From Leucosporidium creatinivorum (taxonomy: Eukaryota; Basidiomycota; Microbotryomycetes; Leucosporidiales; Leucosporidiaceae), in assembly GCA_001600635.1 (NCBI GenBank), contig BCKL01000016.1:548449-612448 (forward strand): a stretch of DNA of 64,000 nt, given 5' to 3'. Every line of letters starts with the position of its first letter. The first letter of the stretch is position 1. The position numbers and the translations under genes are program-made. The notes below the pieces were generated by a model. The model worked only from the letters and a program-made list of their open reading frames with translations. It was not told where the DNA came from and did not search any database. This document shows, piece after piece, positions 1 to 10,219 of this stretch.

Positions 1-2238
1 ACGCTCGAGGAGAGGGAAGCGGCGTACAAGGAGGCGAGGGAACGCATCTTCAGTCAACAGCCCGCGGCCGAGGAGAAGAAGGAGGCCGACTTGTCGGCGG
101 GGGCGGGGGCGGGGATCACCCGCCCCTCGTCGGCGGGTTCGAGCTACTCGAGGAGCTCGGCCGCGTTGAGCCTTAGTGGAGCGAGAGCCGCTCCTTCTGA
201 GGCTTCGACGAGTAGTGTGAGTATTCATTCGGGGTTCCAGGGACCGACGGGGTATTACCCTCCGCCTTCTTCGTCGGAGGCTTTGTCGGCGAGTGGGAGG
301 ATGGGAGGGGGGCAGGGTCAGGGAGGGTTGAGCTTGAGGCCCTCGGCGCCGAGCTTTGATCCGAGTGGGGCGGGTGGGTGGGCGGGATATGGGTATGGAG
401 GGGGACAGGAGTATGGAGGAGATGTGGGAGGATATGGAGGAGGAGGAGGAGGATTTACGGAGCAGTACGGAGGAGGAGGGGCGACGGACGAATGGTCCAG
501 GCGTCAAGCTCCCGCTCATTCCGGCCGAACAACACCCTACTCCTACGCTCAGCAACCGCCGATACAAGTCACTGCGCCTCCTCCCCCAACAGCACCACCT
601 CACCAGCCACCGTACCCTGCTCCTTCCTCGCTCCAATACCCTCCGCTCGTCCGCCCTTCCGCCGAGTACGGCCACGGCCACGGCCACGGCCACCCTCCTC
701 CTCCAGCCACAGCCACCAAACCCTCCTCCGCACTCCCCAACGCCTGGTCTACCCCGCGCGCTCCTCCTCCCCCCTCCCCCGCGCTCTCCACCTCCTCCTC
801 GAGCGGATCCTACCACCACCCGCCTCCCCCGCATCCTCATCGGTCCTCCTCCTCCTCCTCCTCTTCGAACTCCATCATCTCCATCTCACCCACCACAAGC
901 ATCCAAGCCGGCTCGTACCTCATGCGCTTCCCAGATGGAGGGGTAGTGGGATTCAACCCTAACCCTTCGCCTTCGCCTTCTTCCTCGGTCTCTGGCGCAG
1001 GAGGGGGTGCGCGAGGAGCGTATGCGGCCAGCGCGAGTAGTTATTCAGCTTCAGTGGCGGGGAGTACGAGGTCCACGAGCTCCTCGGCGAGTACGAGTAG
1101 GACGGCTAGTTCGAGTAATAATTTGAGAGGAGGAGGGGGGCCGGGGAGCTCCGTTTCGGGTGGAGGAGGGGAGGGATTGGGAGGAGGGGCAGGAGTGATG
1201 GGGAGGAGGACGAGTCATGAGAAAAGCCATTCGGTGGGGGAGAGTAGTGGGGCCAGCGCCGGGGGGAGTGGGAGCTTGAGTGCTGGGGTTAGTGAGGCTG
1301 GATCGCAGGGGAGAGGGCAGCGCGGAGGAGCAGCGGGCGGTAAGAGCGGGAGTGCGAGTGAGAAGAGGAGTGCGAGTGGGAGTGAGAAGGGCGCGACGAC
1401 GACGACGACGATGGGGAAGGGCAAGGAGCGCGAGAGGGAGAGGGAGAGGGAGAGGGAGACGACGGCTACTTCGACCTCGCCCGCCGCCGAAGGAGGATCA
1501 ACCATCAAACCCAAGTCCACTCTCCCTCTGCACCCTTCCCTCCCCGCCAAACCCGTCTGGGTTACCACTACACCGCCAGTCCCTCGCTCCTCGTCCTTCA
1601 GCTCCAGCTCGGCTTCGGCGCCTTCCGACGATCTCGGCTCAGCAGGCTCGGAGGTCCTGAGACCAGCTAGCGTAGCTTCGAGCGTTTCGTCCGCTTCTTA
1701 TGGGCTGCCGGTGACGATGCAGCCTGGTCTCGCCGGAGGAGGAGGAGGAGGAGGAGGAGGACCCTCGCCTTACTCGACGGGGGCGACGGTCGCTTCGCAT
1801 CAAACGGCGCAGGGCTACTACCAATCTACTCCACCTCCACCGCCACCACCGCCCTCAGCACCTCACTCCCAAGCCTGGGCCAATGTCCACTCGGCAGCGG
1901 GAGGGGAGGGCTACTACCCTCATCCTCACCTCCCTCCTCAGCACCAAGCGCACCAAACCGCGTACCCCAACCTCCTCCTCCACCACGCCCACGCCGACGC
2001 TCCCACGCCCTGGTCCGGCGTCCCCTCCAGCTCCGGCCCTCCACTCCTCGACCCCATCATGCAAGGTCCCGAGCTCCGTCGTCCACCGCCGAGGAGTACA
2101 GCGCTGTTTGATCCGAATGCTCCTAGCGCTGGAGGAGGGAGGAGGGCGGGCAGTGTGGGAAGACCGGCGGCGGGGGCGGGGGGAGTGAGAGGGTCGGCGC
2201 AGGAAGTGAGGGAGGGGGTCGAGGGGTTGAGGCTGTAG
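1..2238 (+). CDS. R3H/SUZ-type RNA-binding protein, C-terminal part (5' end outside window)
   Basis: The reading frame is open from base 1 to the stop at 2236-2238, so the start lies upstream. The first visible residues (EEREAAYKEARERIF, about residues 3-17) match the SUZ domain, a short RNA-binding motif usually found just after an R3H domain. The remaining 700 residues are low complexity: Gly-rich blocks, Pro/His runs, poly-Ser, an Arg-Glu repeat near 1430-1460 and a poly-Gly run near 1738-1760. No intron is needed. In known R3H-SUZ proteins the folded part binds RNA and the disordered tail makes contacts in mRNP granules; that role is inferred here from the SUZ motif alone. The R3H domain itself is not in the window, so the family name depends on sequence outside it. 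The gene converges on IMG2. Confidence 0.7.
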   Translation, partial: TLEEREAAYKEARERIFSQQPAAEEKKEADLSAGAGAGITRPSSAGSSYSRSSAALSLSGARAAPSEASTSSVSIHSGFQGPTGYYPPPSSSEALSASGRMGGGQGQGGLSLRPSAPSFDPSGAGGWAGYGYGGGQEYGGDVGGYGGGGGGFTEQYGGGGATDEWSRRQAPAHSGRTTPYSYAQQPPIQVTAPPPPTAPPHQPPYPAPSSLQYPPLVRPSAEYGHGHGHGHPPPPATATKPSSALPNAWSTPRAPPPPSPALSTSSSSGSYHHPPPPHPHRSSSSSSSSNSIISISPTTSIQAGSYLMRFPDGGVVGFNPNPSPSPSSSVSGAGGGARGAYAASASSYSASVAGSTRSTSSSASTSRTASSSNNLRGGGGPGSSVSGGGGEGLGGGAGVMGRRTSHEKSHSVGESSGASAGGSGSLSAGVSEAGSQGRGQRGGAAGGKSGSASEKRSASGSEKGATTTTTMGKGKERERERERERETTATSTSPAAEGGSTIKPKSTLPLHPSLPAKPVWVTTTPPVPRSSSFSSSSASAPSDDLGSAGSEVLRPASVASSVSSASYGLPVTMQPGLAGGGGGGGGGPSPYSTGATVASHQTAQGYYQSTPPPPPPPPSAPHSQAWANVHSAAGGEGYYPHPHLPPQHQAHQTAYPNLLLHHAHADAPTPWSGVPSSSGPPLLDPIMQGPELRRPPPRSTALFDPNAPSAGGGRRAGSVGRPAAGAGGVRGSAQEVREGVEGLRL
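844..868 (+). repeat. (TCC)n coding microsatellite
   Basis: A run of TCC triplets encodes the poly-Ser stretch of the SUZ protein. It is one of several trinucleotide or hexanucleotide runs in this exon and is likely to vary in length. Confidence 0.8.
1430..1460 (+). repeat. (GAGAGG)n coding hexanucleotide repeat
   Basis: About four to five copies of GAGAGG encode alternating Arg-Glu dipeptides in the SUZ protein. A GAC/ACG triplet run encoding poly-Thr lies just upstream. Confidence 0.8.
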
Positions 2239-2567
2239 TAGGCGTTTGTTGACGCGGGGGCTAATGTGATCAGATGTAGTATGCTATCTCGTTTGCGGGA
2301 GAGGCTGAGAGAGAGCGAAGCGAGAGAAGGCGAGTCAAAAGAACGAGCGCCGAGATGCAAGCTGCATCGCCGAGAAGAGCTCTTTGTCGGCGTGGAAATG
2401 CTGTAAAGCCCTTCACAGTGCTTGTCGCATATTTGACAGCCTTCATACATGGTACAGTGCGATCCACCCTCCGTCTAACCGCGTCCTGCCTCGCTCTGGC
2501 TCCGCAACTCGCCGCCTCCGCCTTCCTGCAGCCTCCGTCGATCTCACCATCGCTCTGTATTCTCCGC
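2239..2567. other. Intergenic, convergent 3' ends
   Basis: This stretch separates the stops of the SUZ gene and IMG2 and must hold both 3' untranslated regions. I see no further gene. Confidence 0.6.
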
Positions 2568-3025
2568 TCAGAACCCCTTGGCCGAGAGCCACTCCTTGAC
2601 TTCCCTCACCCAGTCGCCCTTGAGTACCACCTGCCTGCTTCCGACCTTGGTGAAGCTGGGCACGTCCTGCAAGTACTCTCCCAGATCCCTCCTCAAGTCC
2701 TGCAGGATCTCAAAGATCAGCTGTAGCCCTGTATCAGCCTCGAGCGAGAGAAACTCACCTCGACGTTCCCATCCACCTTCCTGCAGATCGTCTCATAGCG
2801 CATTCCCTTGACATCGCCGTAGACGGGCAGTTCACCTCCAGCGGTACGAGGGATGAAGTAGGAGAGAAGTTTTGGTGGTGCTGCTGCTGCTTCTGCTGCT
2901 GGTGATTCGGGGGAAGTCTCGACGGCGGAAGGCGCTGGCGAGGAAGAAAGACGAAGGGAGGAAGTGGTGAAGCTGCGTAGAGGGGCGGCGGTGCGCAGTG
3001 TGCGGGTGAGGTGGTGGAGCTGCAT
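2568..3025 (-). CDS. IMG2: Mitochondrial large-subunit ribosomal protein mL49 (Img2)
   Basis: Two exons (2759-3025 and 2568-2720) are joined across a 38-nt GT-AG intron and give a protein of about 139 residues. The N terminus (MQLHHLTRTLRTAAPLRSF) is rich in Arg, Ser and Thr and lacks acids, as expected of a mitochondrial presequence. The core carries the Img2/mL49 signature: Y-F-I-P-R-T then LPVYGDVK, and later IRK-like and DW-V-x-EVKEWL segments. Members are structural proteins of the mitochondrial large ribosomal subunit and the length fits the family. The ATG at 3025 was chosen because it starts the presequence; an in-frame extension upstream adds no targeting feature. Confidence 0.88.
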
Positions 3026-3375
3026 TTGTGCTGTGGTGACGAGACGATGAGACGAGTGAAGGCGGAGAAGGGAGAGAGGCGAAACGATGCTCAGCACCGG
3101 GTCAGGGACTTTGGTCGAGACGAGACAGAATGGTTCGAAGGACATGGCGGAGCGGAAGCACAGTGTTTCACCCCTAGTAAAGCCCTCCCAGGTCTGCGAA
3201 GCTGCTCGCTGTCAGACCCAGTCGTTTCGCCGGCCACAAAGCTGAGGTTCGCCGAGACTGGGCCCTCGCTTCTCCAGCAGCGGTCTGGTATCGCAGAAAG
3301 ATCCTTTTCCGCCCATAGCAGTAATACCAACTTCCCTTCTCGCTCTTGAGACCCTCAACGATTGCCGCCCACAGC
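3026..3375. other. Intergenic between IMG2 and SFT2
   Basis: Both neighbours are read from the minus strand, so this holds the IMG2 promoter and the 3' end of SFT2. No supported gene or RNA was seen. Confidence 0.5.
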
Positions 3376-4574
3376 TCACCAGGGCGACAAGCGCTTCGCC
3401 AGTGCTCGGGCGTAGGGGATGTAGGACTGTTGGGAGGCGAGACAGGTCAGTCTAAAAACCAAGGAAACGTGGTGCACAGTGAGGAAGTGCACCAGTGAGT
3501 ACCCTGTACGAGAAGAAGGGCGCGTCAGCAGCAGCTCGGCGATCCTCAATGCTGTCGAAGCAGCGGAGAATGTAGCAGACTCACATGCATAGGCCAGGTA
3601 TGTCAGAACAGCAAAGACGATGACCAGAACGTCGATCTCGATGGCACTTTTGATGAAGCAGAGGATCAGCGATGCGAAGGAGCACCGAGCAGAGAGATCA
3701 AACTCACAAGGCGAAAACGAATACGAGAGCAATGCAGAGCAAGAAGACACCCGCAGCGTACCGCCGCACGGGATCCCACATCATCTTGACTTGCTTTCCG
3801 AACTGCGTTGTAGAGCAGGAGATTAGCGAAGCTCGGCGCTGAGTACGAGGGAGCGAGAAGGCTTACCCCGACGAGGAAGCCGGTTCCAATAAGTGAGACG
3901 ATGACACCGAGAACGTAGAGGACTGTTCGAGGGAGGAGCTTGTCAGCAACGGCGCAGCGTCGCGGCAAGAGCAAACGGAGCTCGGCGTACGAGCAAAGAC
4001 GGTGATTTGCCCCTGTAGAAGCGCAAAGCGGTCAGTCTGAGGTCCTCCGTCGTTGTAGAAACCGGCAGGGAGTCCAGGGTGACTTACCAAGGTGAACATG
4101 ATGGCCCCGAGCAGGGAGCAGGCGAATCCTCCGACGATACAGATCTAGAAGAGCGATGAGTGAGCTGTAGCTTTTCGGAGACATACTCCTAGCTTGTCTT
4201 GATGTTCCCTGCTATCCTGAACGCTTCCCAGGTCTACCACCCCTCCGCCCAGCCCTCTCGCGCCTCGCACACGACGACGCGACCCCCAGCCCTCTGCTCC
4301 GCCTCTCTCTAACGCCCTACACCTTCCGGCCAGCTTCATGTGCGCCTAACTCCAGCCAGTAGCCCCGTATAGCCCTGCCTGTCCCGTCTGGCTCCAGCAG
4401 CTCCGCACAGCGCAGCCCTCCAACAGTCCAACTCACCCCAAAGCCGTACAGCCGCTGAGTCTTGGTCAAGTCGAGGAATTTAAATGCGCTCGAGTCACTC
4501 TCAACCATTGCGCTCGCTGCTGTAGCCGTCTCCGAGCCCGAGAGGGTGGCCCATGCTCCTTGAATTTGGTTCAT
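3376..4574 (-). CDS. SFT2: SFT2-family Golgi/endosome membrane protein
   Basis: Eight exons rebuild a protein of about 163 residues: 4437-4574, 4088-4144, 3991-4012, 3867-3922, 3708-3802, 3585-3646, 3493-3503 and 3376-3426. The family pattern is plain: L-x-K-TQRLYGFG, a first helix, then FALLYVLGVIVSLIGTGFL, FGKQVKMMWDPVRR, two more helices and the closing WYSLSYIPYAR. SFT2 proteins are four-helix membrane proteins that help retrograde vesicles fuse with the Golgi. The first intron is long (292 nt). Exon seven is only 11 nt, yet it restores the conserved WYSL-SYIP motif exactly, so it is well supported. The ATG at 4574 is the first in frame and gives a short, Ser/Ala-rich cytosolic N terminus. 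Confidence 0.9.
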
Positions 4575-5023
4575 GCCGGCGAGCTGAGGAGGCGCGTTTC
4601 GAGGTTCGGGCTGCTGCTGAGGTGTGATGAGCTGCGGGAGAGCCGGGAGGAGGTGGTGTAGTTGAAAAGAGCTGTACTGATGTGCTGGACGAGCTGGCGG
4701 TATCGGGGAGAGTAGTCGAGAAGTGCGAAGGAGGTCAAGGAGCGAGCGCCAAGTTCAGCGACGGGGCTCGAGGGCCTGTTTCGCGAGGTCGGCCTTGTAG
4801 AGGTGCAGAAGTGCAAAGCCTCACGCACGAAGGCAAGGAAGCTTCTACGATTGACTGCAGAGGAATGCTGGACGAACGGAGCGCCCCTTCGCGCCGAATC
4901 TTCACTTCGCCGAACCTCGAACTTCGCCCTTCTAGCGTCGTCAGGTCACTGAGAGCACTGCCTAATTACATCAAAGAGCAATTCACGAGTCGCACACCGT
5001 CTCCTGCGCCCTAGACCTCCTCC
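4575..5023. other. Intergenic between SFT2 and the BTB gene
   Basis: This holds the SFT2 leader and promoter and the 3' end of the BTB gene. A minus-strand frame open over 4571-4828 has no family features and is left unannotated. Confidence 0.5.
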
Positions 5024-7159
5024 TCAGGCCGTCTGCTGAAGCTTAAGCTTCTTCTCGCCCTTCGCCGGCGGCGGCTTGAGCTTGCTAAAGATGGCCGTCC
5101 AAGTCTCCTTCGAGCGGGGAAGCTTGCCGTCGACAGCACAAGAGGTGACAATCTCGAGGGCGTCGGTGGTGGACACCTCGTCCTGTAGTGTAGACAGCGG
5201 AAGAGGTCAGCGAGCGGCTCGGCGATGGCGAGGTTGGGGCTAAGAGAGAGGAGACGCGTCCGATGATGGAACAGGCTCGAAGAGCAGCAGAAACGATGAT
5301 AGACAACGAGAGCTTACCCAGTGAGTGACGAGGAAGTCGATAGCGTCCTTCTGAATCTCGGGGAGCTGAGAGTTGAAGACCGAGAAGACCTCGTAGGCGA
5401 TCTGCAGGGCGAGAAAGCTGGTCAGAAATTGCTCTGGGAAACGTGGAGGTGAATGGCAACCGCAGACGTACATTCTCGACGGTGTAGCAGGAAGCGATGT
5501 GCGCCCGAGTTCGTTTCTTGAGACCCGGGCACACGTCCAGCTCGTCCAACAACTGGTACAGCGCCTGTGGACTGCACGGTGTCTGGTCGGGGCATGCGAG
5601 GGCAGGGTCCGGGCTGAGGCAGGCGAGTTGGTATTGCCTGCGCGAGGCGAAGGGCGGCTGAGCGCCGTCACGAGCGCTCGTCTTGCAGAGGACGGTGTAG
5701 TTGGACGCGAGGGGAGTGTAGTCGATGGTCTCGACGTAGATGTAGTAGAGGAGGGCCTTGTAGGCGATGTATCTACGGCCAGTGGGCCAGCTCTCGCTCG
5801 TGTTCGAGCGCCGACCGGGACTTAAGCTTACCTCGAGCCGGGGACGTTCACGACATGCATTGGATGAAGCAAGGGCGAGGGCTCTGCTTCGTCGATGGTA
5901 GACTCGGTATCCAGTCGTCCCACGGTCGAAGGTGAGGTGGGTTCCGCCTTAACGCGCATCTCGGGCTTCTCGAGCGCCTCAGCATCCCACGGCTCAATGT
6001 CGTCCTCATCGTCGCAGGAAGAGTCACGAGGTTCGGCAGGAGGGTTTAGCGGAGCGATTCGAGTCGTGGAAGATTCGGCGTAGCCAGCTTCGAACACTGC
6101 GAGGGGCAACAATCAGCGACGAGAGCGAGACCGACTGCCGAAGGGAGACTGACGATTGCGAAAGTAGTCCGACTTGAGGCTCAGCAAAATGTCTTTGGAG
6201 ACGTAAAGCCTTCTCTCCGGATGTTGAGCCGTAGGTTCGAAGCGGAAGCAGGTGTCGGCGACGGCAGAGTTGTTGAACATTGCCGAGAGGATTTGAGATT
6301 GTCGAACGGGAAGAGGTCTGGGTACAAAATTGGTGGGACCTCCCGTCGGGAATCGTGCTGAGTAGTAAGCTGCCTTTGCAGGACAAGTGACTTGGCAGCG
6401 GATGAGGAAGCCATTCTGTGGGGCAGAGTCAGCGCTCGGCGAAACAAGAGCGGAGCTGACTCGAAGCTCACCTCGACCATAGTCCGAGGGTTCGTGAATA
6501 GATCGTCGCGAGAAATGATTCGCGAGAATCCCCACAAGGCGCAGAGATCCGGGTTATCTCCCTGAGGGTCACGTCCAAGGCCGAAAGTCTTCGTGGCGAC
6601 GAAGGTCCGCTTCGTCAAGATCTCGCCGTCAAGATAGTGCAGCTGTGCATCGAGAAGTCAGCTAAAATTTTGGAGCGCAATCACACTGAGTCAGCGAACC
6701 GTGATGGTGTACTCGATGTCCGCGCGTCGCCAGGTCGAGGTGCCAGCCGAGAAAGGCTTCCCACGCCGAGCTTGCTCCTTGCGCTCAAAGTCGAGCTCGG
6801 CCGGCGAAGGCATCGCTTCGAGGAAAAGCGAGCATCCGAGATTCTCTGGTGGTGGCTCTCCAGCGGTGACCCTCTGCCGTGGGTGAAAGACGAGCTGCCA
6901 TTCCCAATCGTCGAAGCGAGGGGACTGCGGAGAAGGGGTCCAGCAGAGTTACCAGCTTTGGAGGAGGTAGATAACGTACGATAGTTCGTGCATGGCCTTC
7001 GATAGCGAACAACTCGTCGACATTGGTGACTTTCCAGCTGAAAACGACCTGTAGAGCGAGCGCCGAACTCCAGCTCAGCTGTGGCTCGTGTCTCTGCGAG
7101 AATACGTCGTGAACGAGCTCCTCAGACGTGATGCTTACGGTATGCTTCTCGGTGGCCAT
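5024..7159 (-). CDS. BTB/POZ protein with N-terminal MATH-like domain
   Basis: Nine exons give roughly 518 residues. The first coding exon is only 21 nt (7139-7159). Next comes a MATH/TRAF-like region (VVFSWKVTNVDEL, then a W-E-W-x-L-V-F-H-P strand, about residues 8-190), then a BTB/POZ domain with LYVSKDILLSLKSDYFRN where the family has its first helix and YIAYKALLYYIYVETID where it has its second. Between them lies an acidic, disordered insertion of about 85 residues. The C terminus has a BACK-like helical part and a Lys-rich tail. MATH-BTB proteins usually act as substrate adaptors of cullin-3 ubiquitin ligases; that role is inferred. The MATH assignment is less certain than BTB. All splice junctions keep one frame. 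Confidence 0.72.
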
Positions 7160-8165
7160 TTGTGCTTGCTCAACTTAGCAGGAGTCCGAGAAGGGCGCGC
7201 CGGCGATCTGAGGGCAGCTCGGGGTGGCAGATCGCAGATGGCGGGAAGGTCGGAGCTGTAGGGAGCGGGTAGCGAGAGGGTATCAGTGCGTCCACCCATC
7301 TGTCACAGGCTCCCGAGCAGCGGAGCCGGAGCAACGCGACTCACATACGCTGAAGCTGGAACGCGCGCTCTTGCCGCGGTGGTTGATGAGACGAGGAGAA
7401 TGCTCAGAGTAGCGAAGAGCTTCTGTGTATCTCCTGGGGCCGGGGCGCGAGATGCGGGTGCGAAAAGTGAGGTGCAGGGAGGGAGAGAAGCAAGCGAGAC
7501 GAAAGCGCGGGGGAGGTCCGAGTTGAGAGGGGTCGAGTTGAGCTGTGCAGGAGTACACGGCTAGCTAGAGGTGTTGAAGCATCTTAGAAGACGCTCATGG
7601 CCATGCACAGCCTTTCCTCGCCCTTCTGTCCAGCTCGGCGCTCGGTCGGGGCCAGTTGTTTACTGCTTGCGGCTGAGGAGAAGCGTGTAGGGCCTGCGGG
7701 ACATCTTGCAGGACCTCAAAGCCAGGCCTAGCTGTCAACCGACAATTAGGAGCTCAAGAAGCGGCGAGAAGCCCGCTGCAAGACCTCGCCGAAGTCAGCG
7801 CCGAGCAGGTCCTTCCGTTGCCAGCGCCGAACTTTCGTGGTCTTTTGATCTCGAGCTTCTTTGCAGAAAGCCTGTATGCAAGCGAAGCAACGGCTTCTGC
7901 TGTATTTCGGCCGTCCTGCACCTCTTCGTCGAGGATTTGAAGGGTCGCGAGGGCAGCGCCGACCAGTCGCAGAGCAGAGCCGGGTGCATGCTAGTAGGCG
8001 GAGACTCGGGCGGGGCGAAAGCTGACTTGCATCTCTGCAGCTCAGCAGACGATTCGAACCAAGTTGTAGTCAAAAGGCAAGCCTCGGAATCTCGACTTCA
8101 ACGAACCAACGCCCGCTGGCCCAAGCCGCTTCCCTCCCTCCTCCACTTCTCGTCTGTAGCTCGTC
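7160..8165. other. Divergent promoter region between BTB gene and RIP1
   Basis: About 1 kb separates two gene starts pointing away from each other. Several open frames cross it (for example plus strand from 7706), but none shows a known motif. It is taken as promoter and leader sequence. Confidence 0.5.
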
Positions 8166-9779
8166 ATGTCGTTCCTTCGCTCGGCCGTCAACGTTGCGCC
8201 CACCAGCAAGGTGTTGGCTACCGGTGTACCCATCGCACGCGGCCTCAACCTCACCGCCGCCTCGGGAGCTCACGCTGGCCATGGCCACCACGACTCGTCG
8301 GCGCGCACCGACTTCTCCTCGGTCCCCAGCTGGGCCACTCGCGTCGACAACGGTCTCCAGGGAACCATTGTCCGCTCCAAGGTCAACGGTGAGTTGATCA
8401 GCTACAGCCAGACTAGCCGATGGCGGGCGCTCGACCAGTGGATGCGCGAGAAAGGGCGTTTTTCGATTGGCCTTGGGCAGAGCCGACAGCTGGGCGTAGC
8501 GGGCTTTGCAGGGGTACAGGGGATGAGGGCTACATTCTGTACCTTTGCCGCTCGCCGCTCGGAGCTTGCGAGGCCACTCGGGGCTGCAGGACGAGCTTCA
8601 AGTGACGGTGGGAGCGGATCAGCCCGACGCAAGTCCACGATGGCGCTGTAGCATATCGTGGTGCTGGCGGCTTTCATATGGCTTCGCACGATGTCGATGG
8701 TGCTCTGGCGCCACTCGTAGCTGCTCGAGACCTTAGCGCAGAGCCGAGACGACCGCCGACCAGTCTCGAGAGTGCGGGATAGGACGCGAATCGTTCGCAG
8801 GTCAACTCGGCTTGGACATGAGCAGCAGATTCAACCGATGCGCATTGATCACATGACTGACATCTACTTACCCTCCTGCAGCCGCCCCCGCCCGCCCCTT
8901 CCAGCCCCGCTTCATGTCCACTTCCTCCAAGGCTCTCTCCGCCTCGACCCAGGTCCCCGACTTCACACCCTACACCAAGGGCACCCACGAGACCTCGGCT
9001 CGCGCCTACTCCTACTTCGTCGTCGGCTCGATGGGTCTCATCACCGCCGCTGGAGCCAAGTCGACCGTCTCGGACTTCCTGACCAACATGTCGGCTTCCT
9101 CCGACGTTCTCGCTCTCGCCAAGGTCGAGGTCGACCTTTCCACCATCCCAGAGGGAAAGAACGTCATCATCAAGTGGCGTGGAAAGCCCGTCTTCATTAG
9201 GCACAGGACGGCCGATGAGATCGCTGAGGCCAACCAGGTTGATGTCAAGAGCCTGAGGGACCCCGAGACTGATGCTCAGCGCACCAAGAAGCCCGAGTGG
9301 TAAGTTGGGAGTGTCATGAGTCGACCGAGCACTGCTTAGTGCTTGGCGTCGGCACTCGGCGGCTCGTTGCGAATGCACAGAGCTGACCTTCTCCCCGTCC
9401 ACAGGCTCATCATGCTCGGTGTCTGCACTCACTTGGGATGTGTGCCCATCGGTATGTTCTCTCTATCGTCTTTTAGCTACAACAGCCGCTGACCCGACTT
9501 GCTCGCATCGTAGGTGAGGCTGGAGATTACGGAGGATGGTACTGCCCTTGCCACGGATCTCACTACGACATCTGTGCGTTCGGCTCGAGCCCCCCAGCCT
9601 TCTTTCGCCATACTGACCTCATCCTGCAACAGCTGGACGTGCTCGCCGTGGACCAGCACCACTCAACCTCGAGGTTCGTCCTTCATCGCCGGCCTTCCCC
9701 ACCCTCCCGCTGACTCTCACTCACCCAATAGATTCCCGAGTACGAGTTCGAGGAGGGATCGAAGCTCATCATCGGTTAA
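8166..9779 (+). CDS. RIP1: Rieske iron-sulfur subunit of the cytochrome bc1 complex
   Basis: Six exons (8166-8388, 8882-9299, 9405-9451, 9514-9573, 9633-9673, 9732-9779) give 278 residues. The protein carries electrons from ubiquinol to cytochrome c1 in complex III of the inner mitochondrial membrane. It has a presequence ([20 protein letters not shown]), one membrane helix ([15 protein letters not shown]), a hinge and the Rieske fold with both cluster motifs: CTHLGC and CPCHGSHYD, giving the two Cys and two His ligands of the 2Fe-2S centre. Family length and all splice phases agree. The first intron is 493 nt, far longer than the others (about 60-105 nt). Confidence 0.96.
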
Positions 9780-10219
9780 ATTGAGCATCGAGCGAGGAGC
9801 GCGAGTGGGGAGTTGGAGAGGCTCAAAAGAGAGGTGGCGGATCGCGCCGCGCGTATGGTGTAGAGCTGGCGAGGTTGAGTATGTGTGTTTCGTTGGGTCG
9901 GTGGAACAAAGCGTTCCCATTTCTGTTTGACATAAGAGGCTGGATGGGAGGACAGCGAGCGATTCGCTGAGGACTTCGGCGTTCAGCGCTCGACTCGCGA
10001 GAAGTGCTGGTGGGTCAGATGGGTGGCTCAAAGCGGCAGACCTTCTCCTCCCAGCGTGCTCCGTCCTCAGTATAGCTCTAACGGAGGGCGTTGCGGATCA
10101 CCCTGCTTTGCGCACCCGAACGGAGGGTTCGTCACGCTCTTGGAGCCTGAAGGCTTGGAGTCGCCGCTTGACGCAAACAGTTTCTCCTCTTTCTCTCCCA
10201 CTCACCTGGCTCAAGCACC
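9780..10219. other. Intergenic between RIP1 and membrane-family copy 1
   Basis: This holds the 3' end of RIP1 and the promoter of the next plus-strand gene. No motif or further gene was recognised. Confidence 0.5.

Noticed and set aside
5038-5051. Perfect palindrome GAAGCTTAAGCTTC
   Set aside because: It lies within the last codons of the BTB gene (Lys-Leu-Lys-Leu) and is explained by the coding sequence.
8674-9432. Minus-strand open frame of 252 codons opposite RIP1
   Set aside because: It lies across exons and introns of a certain Rieske gene and has no recognisable feature.
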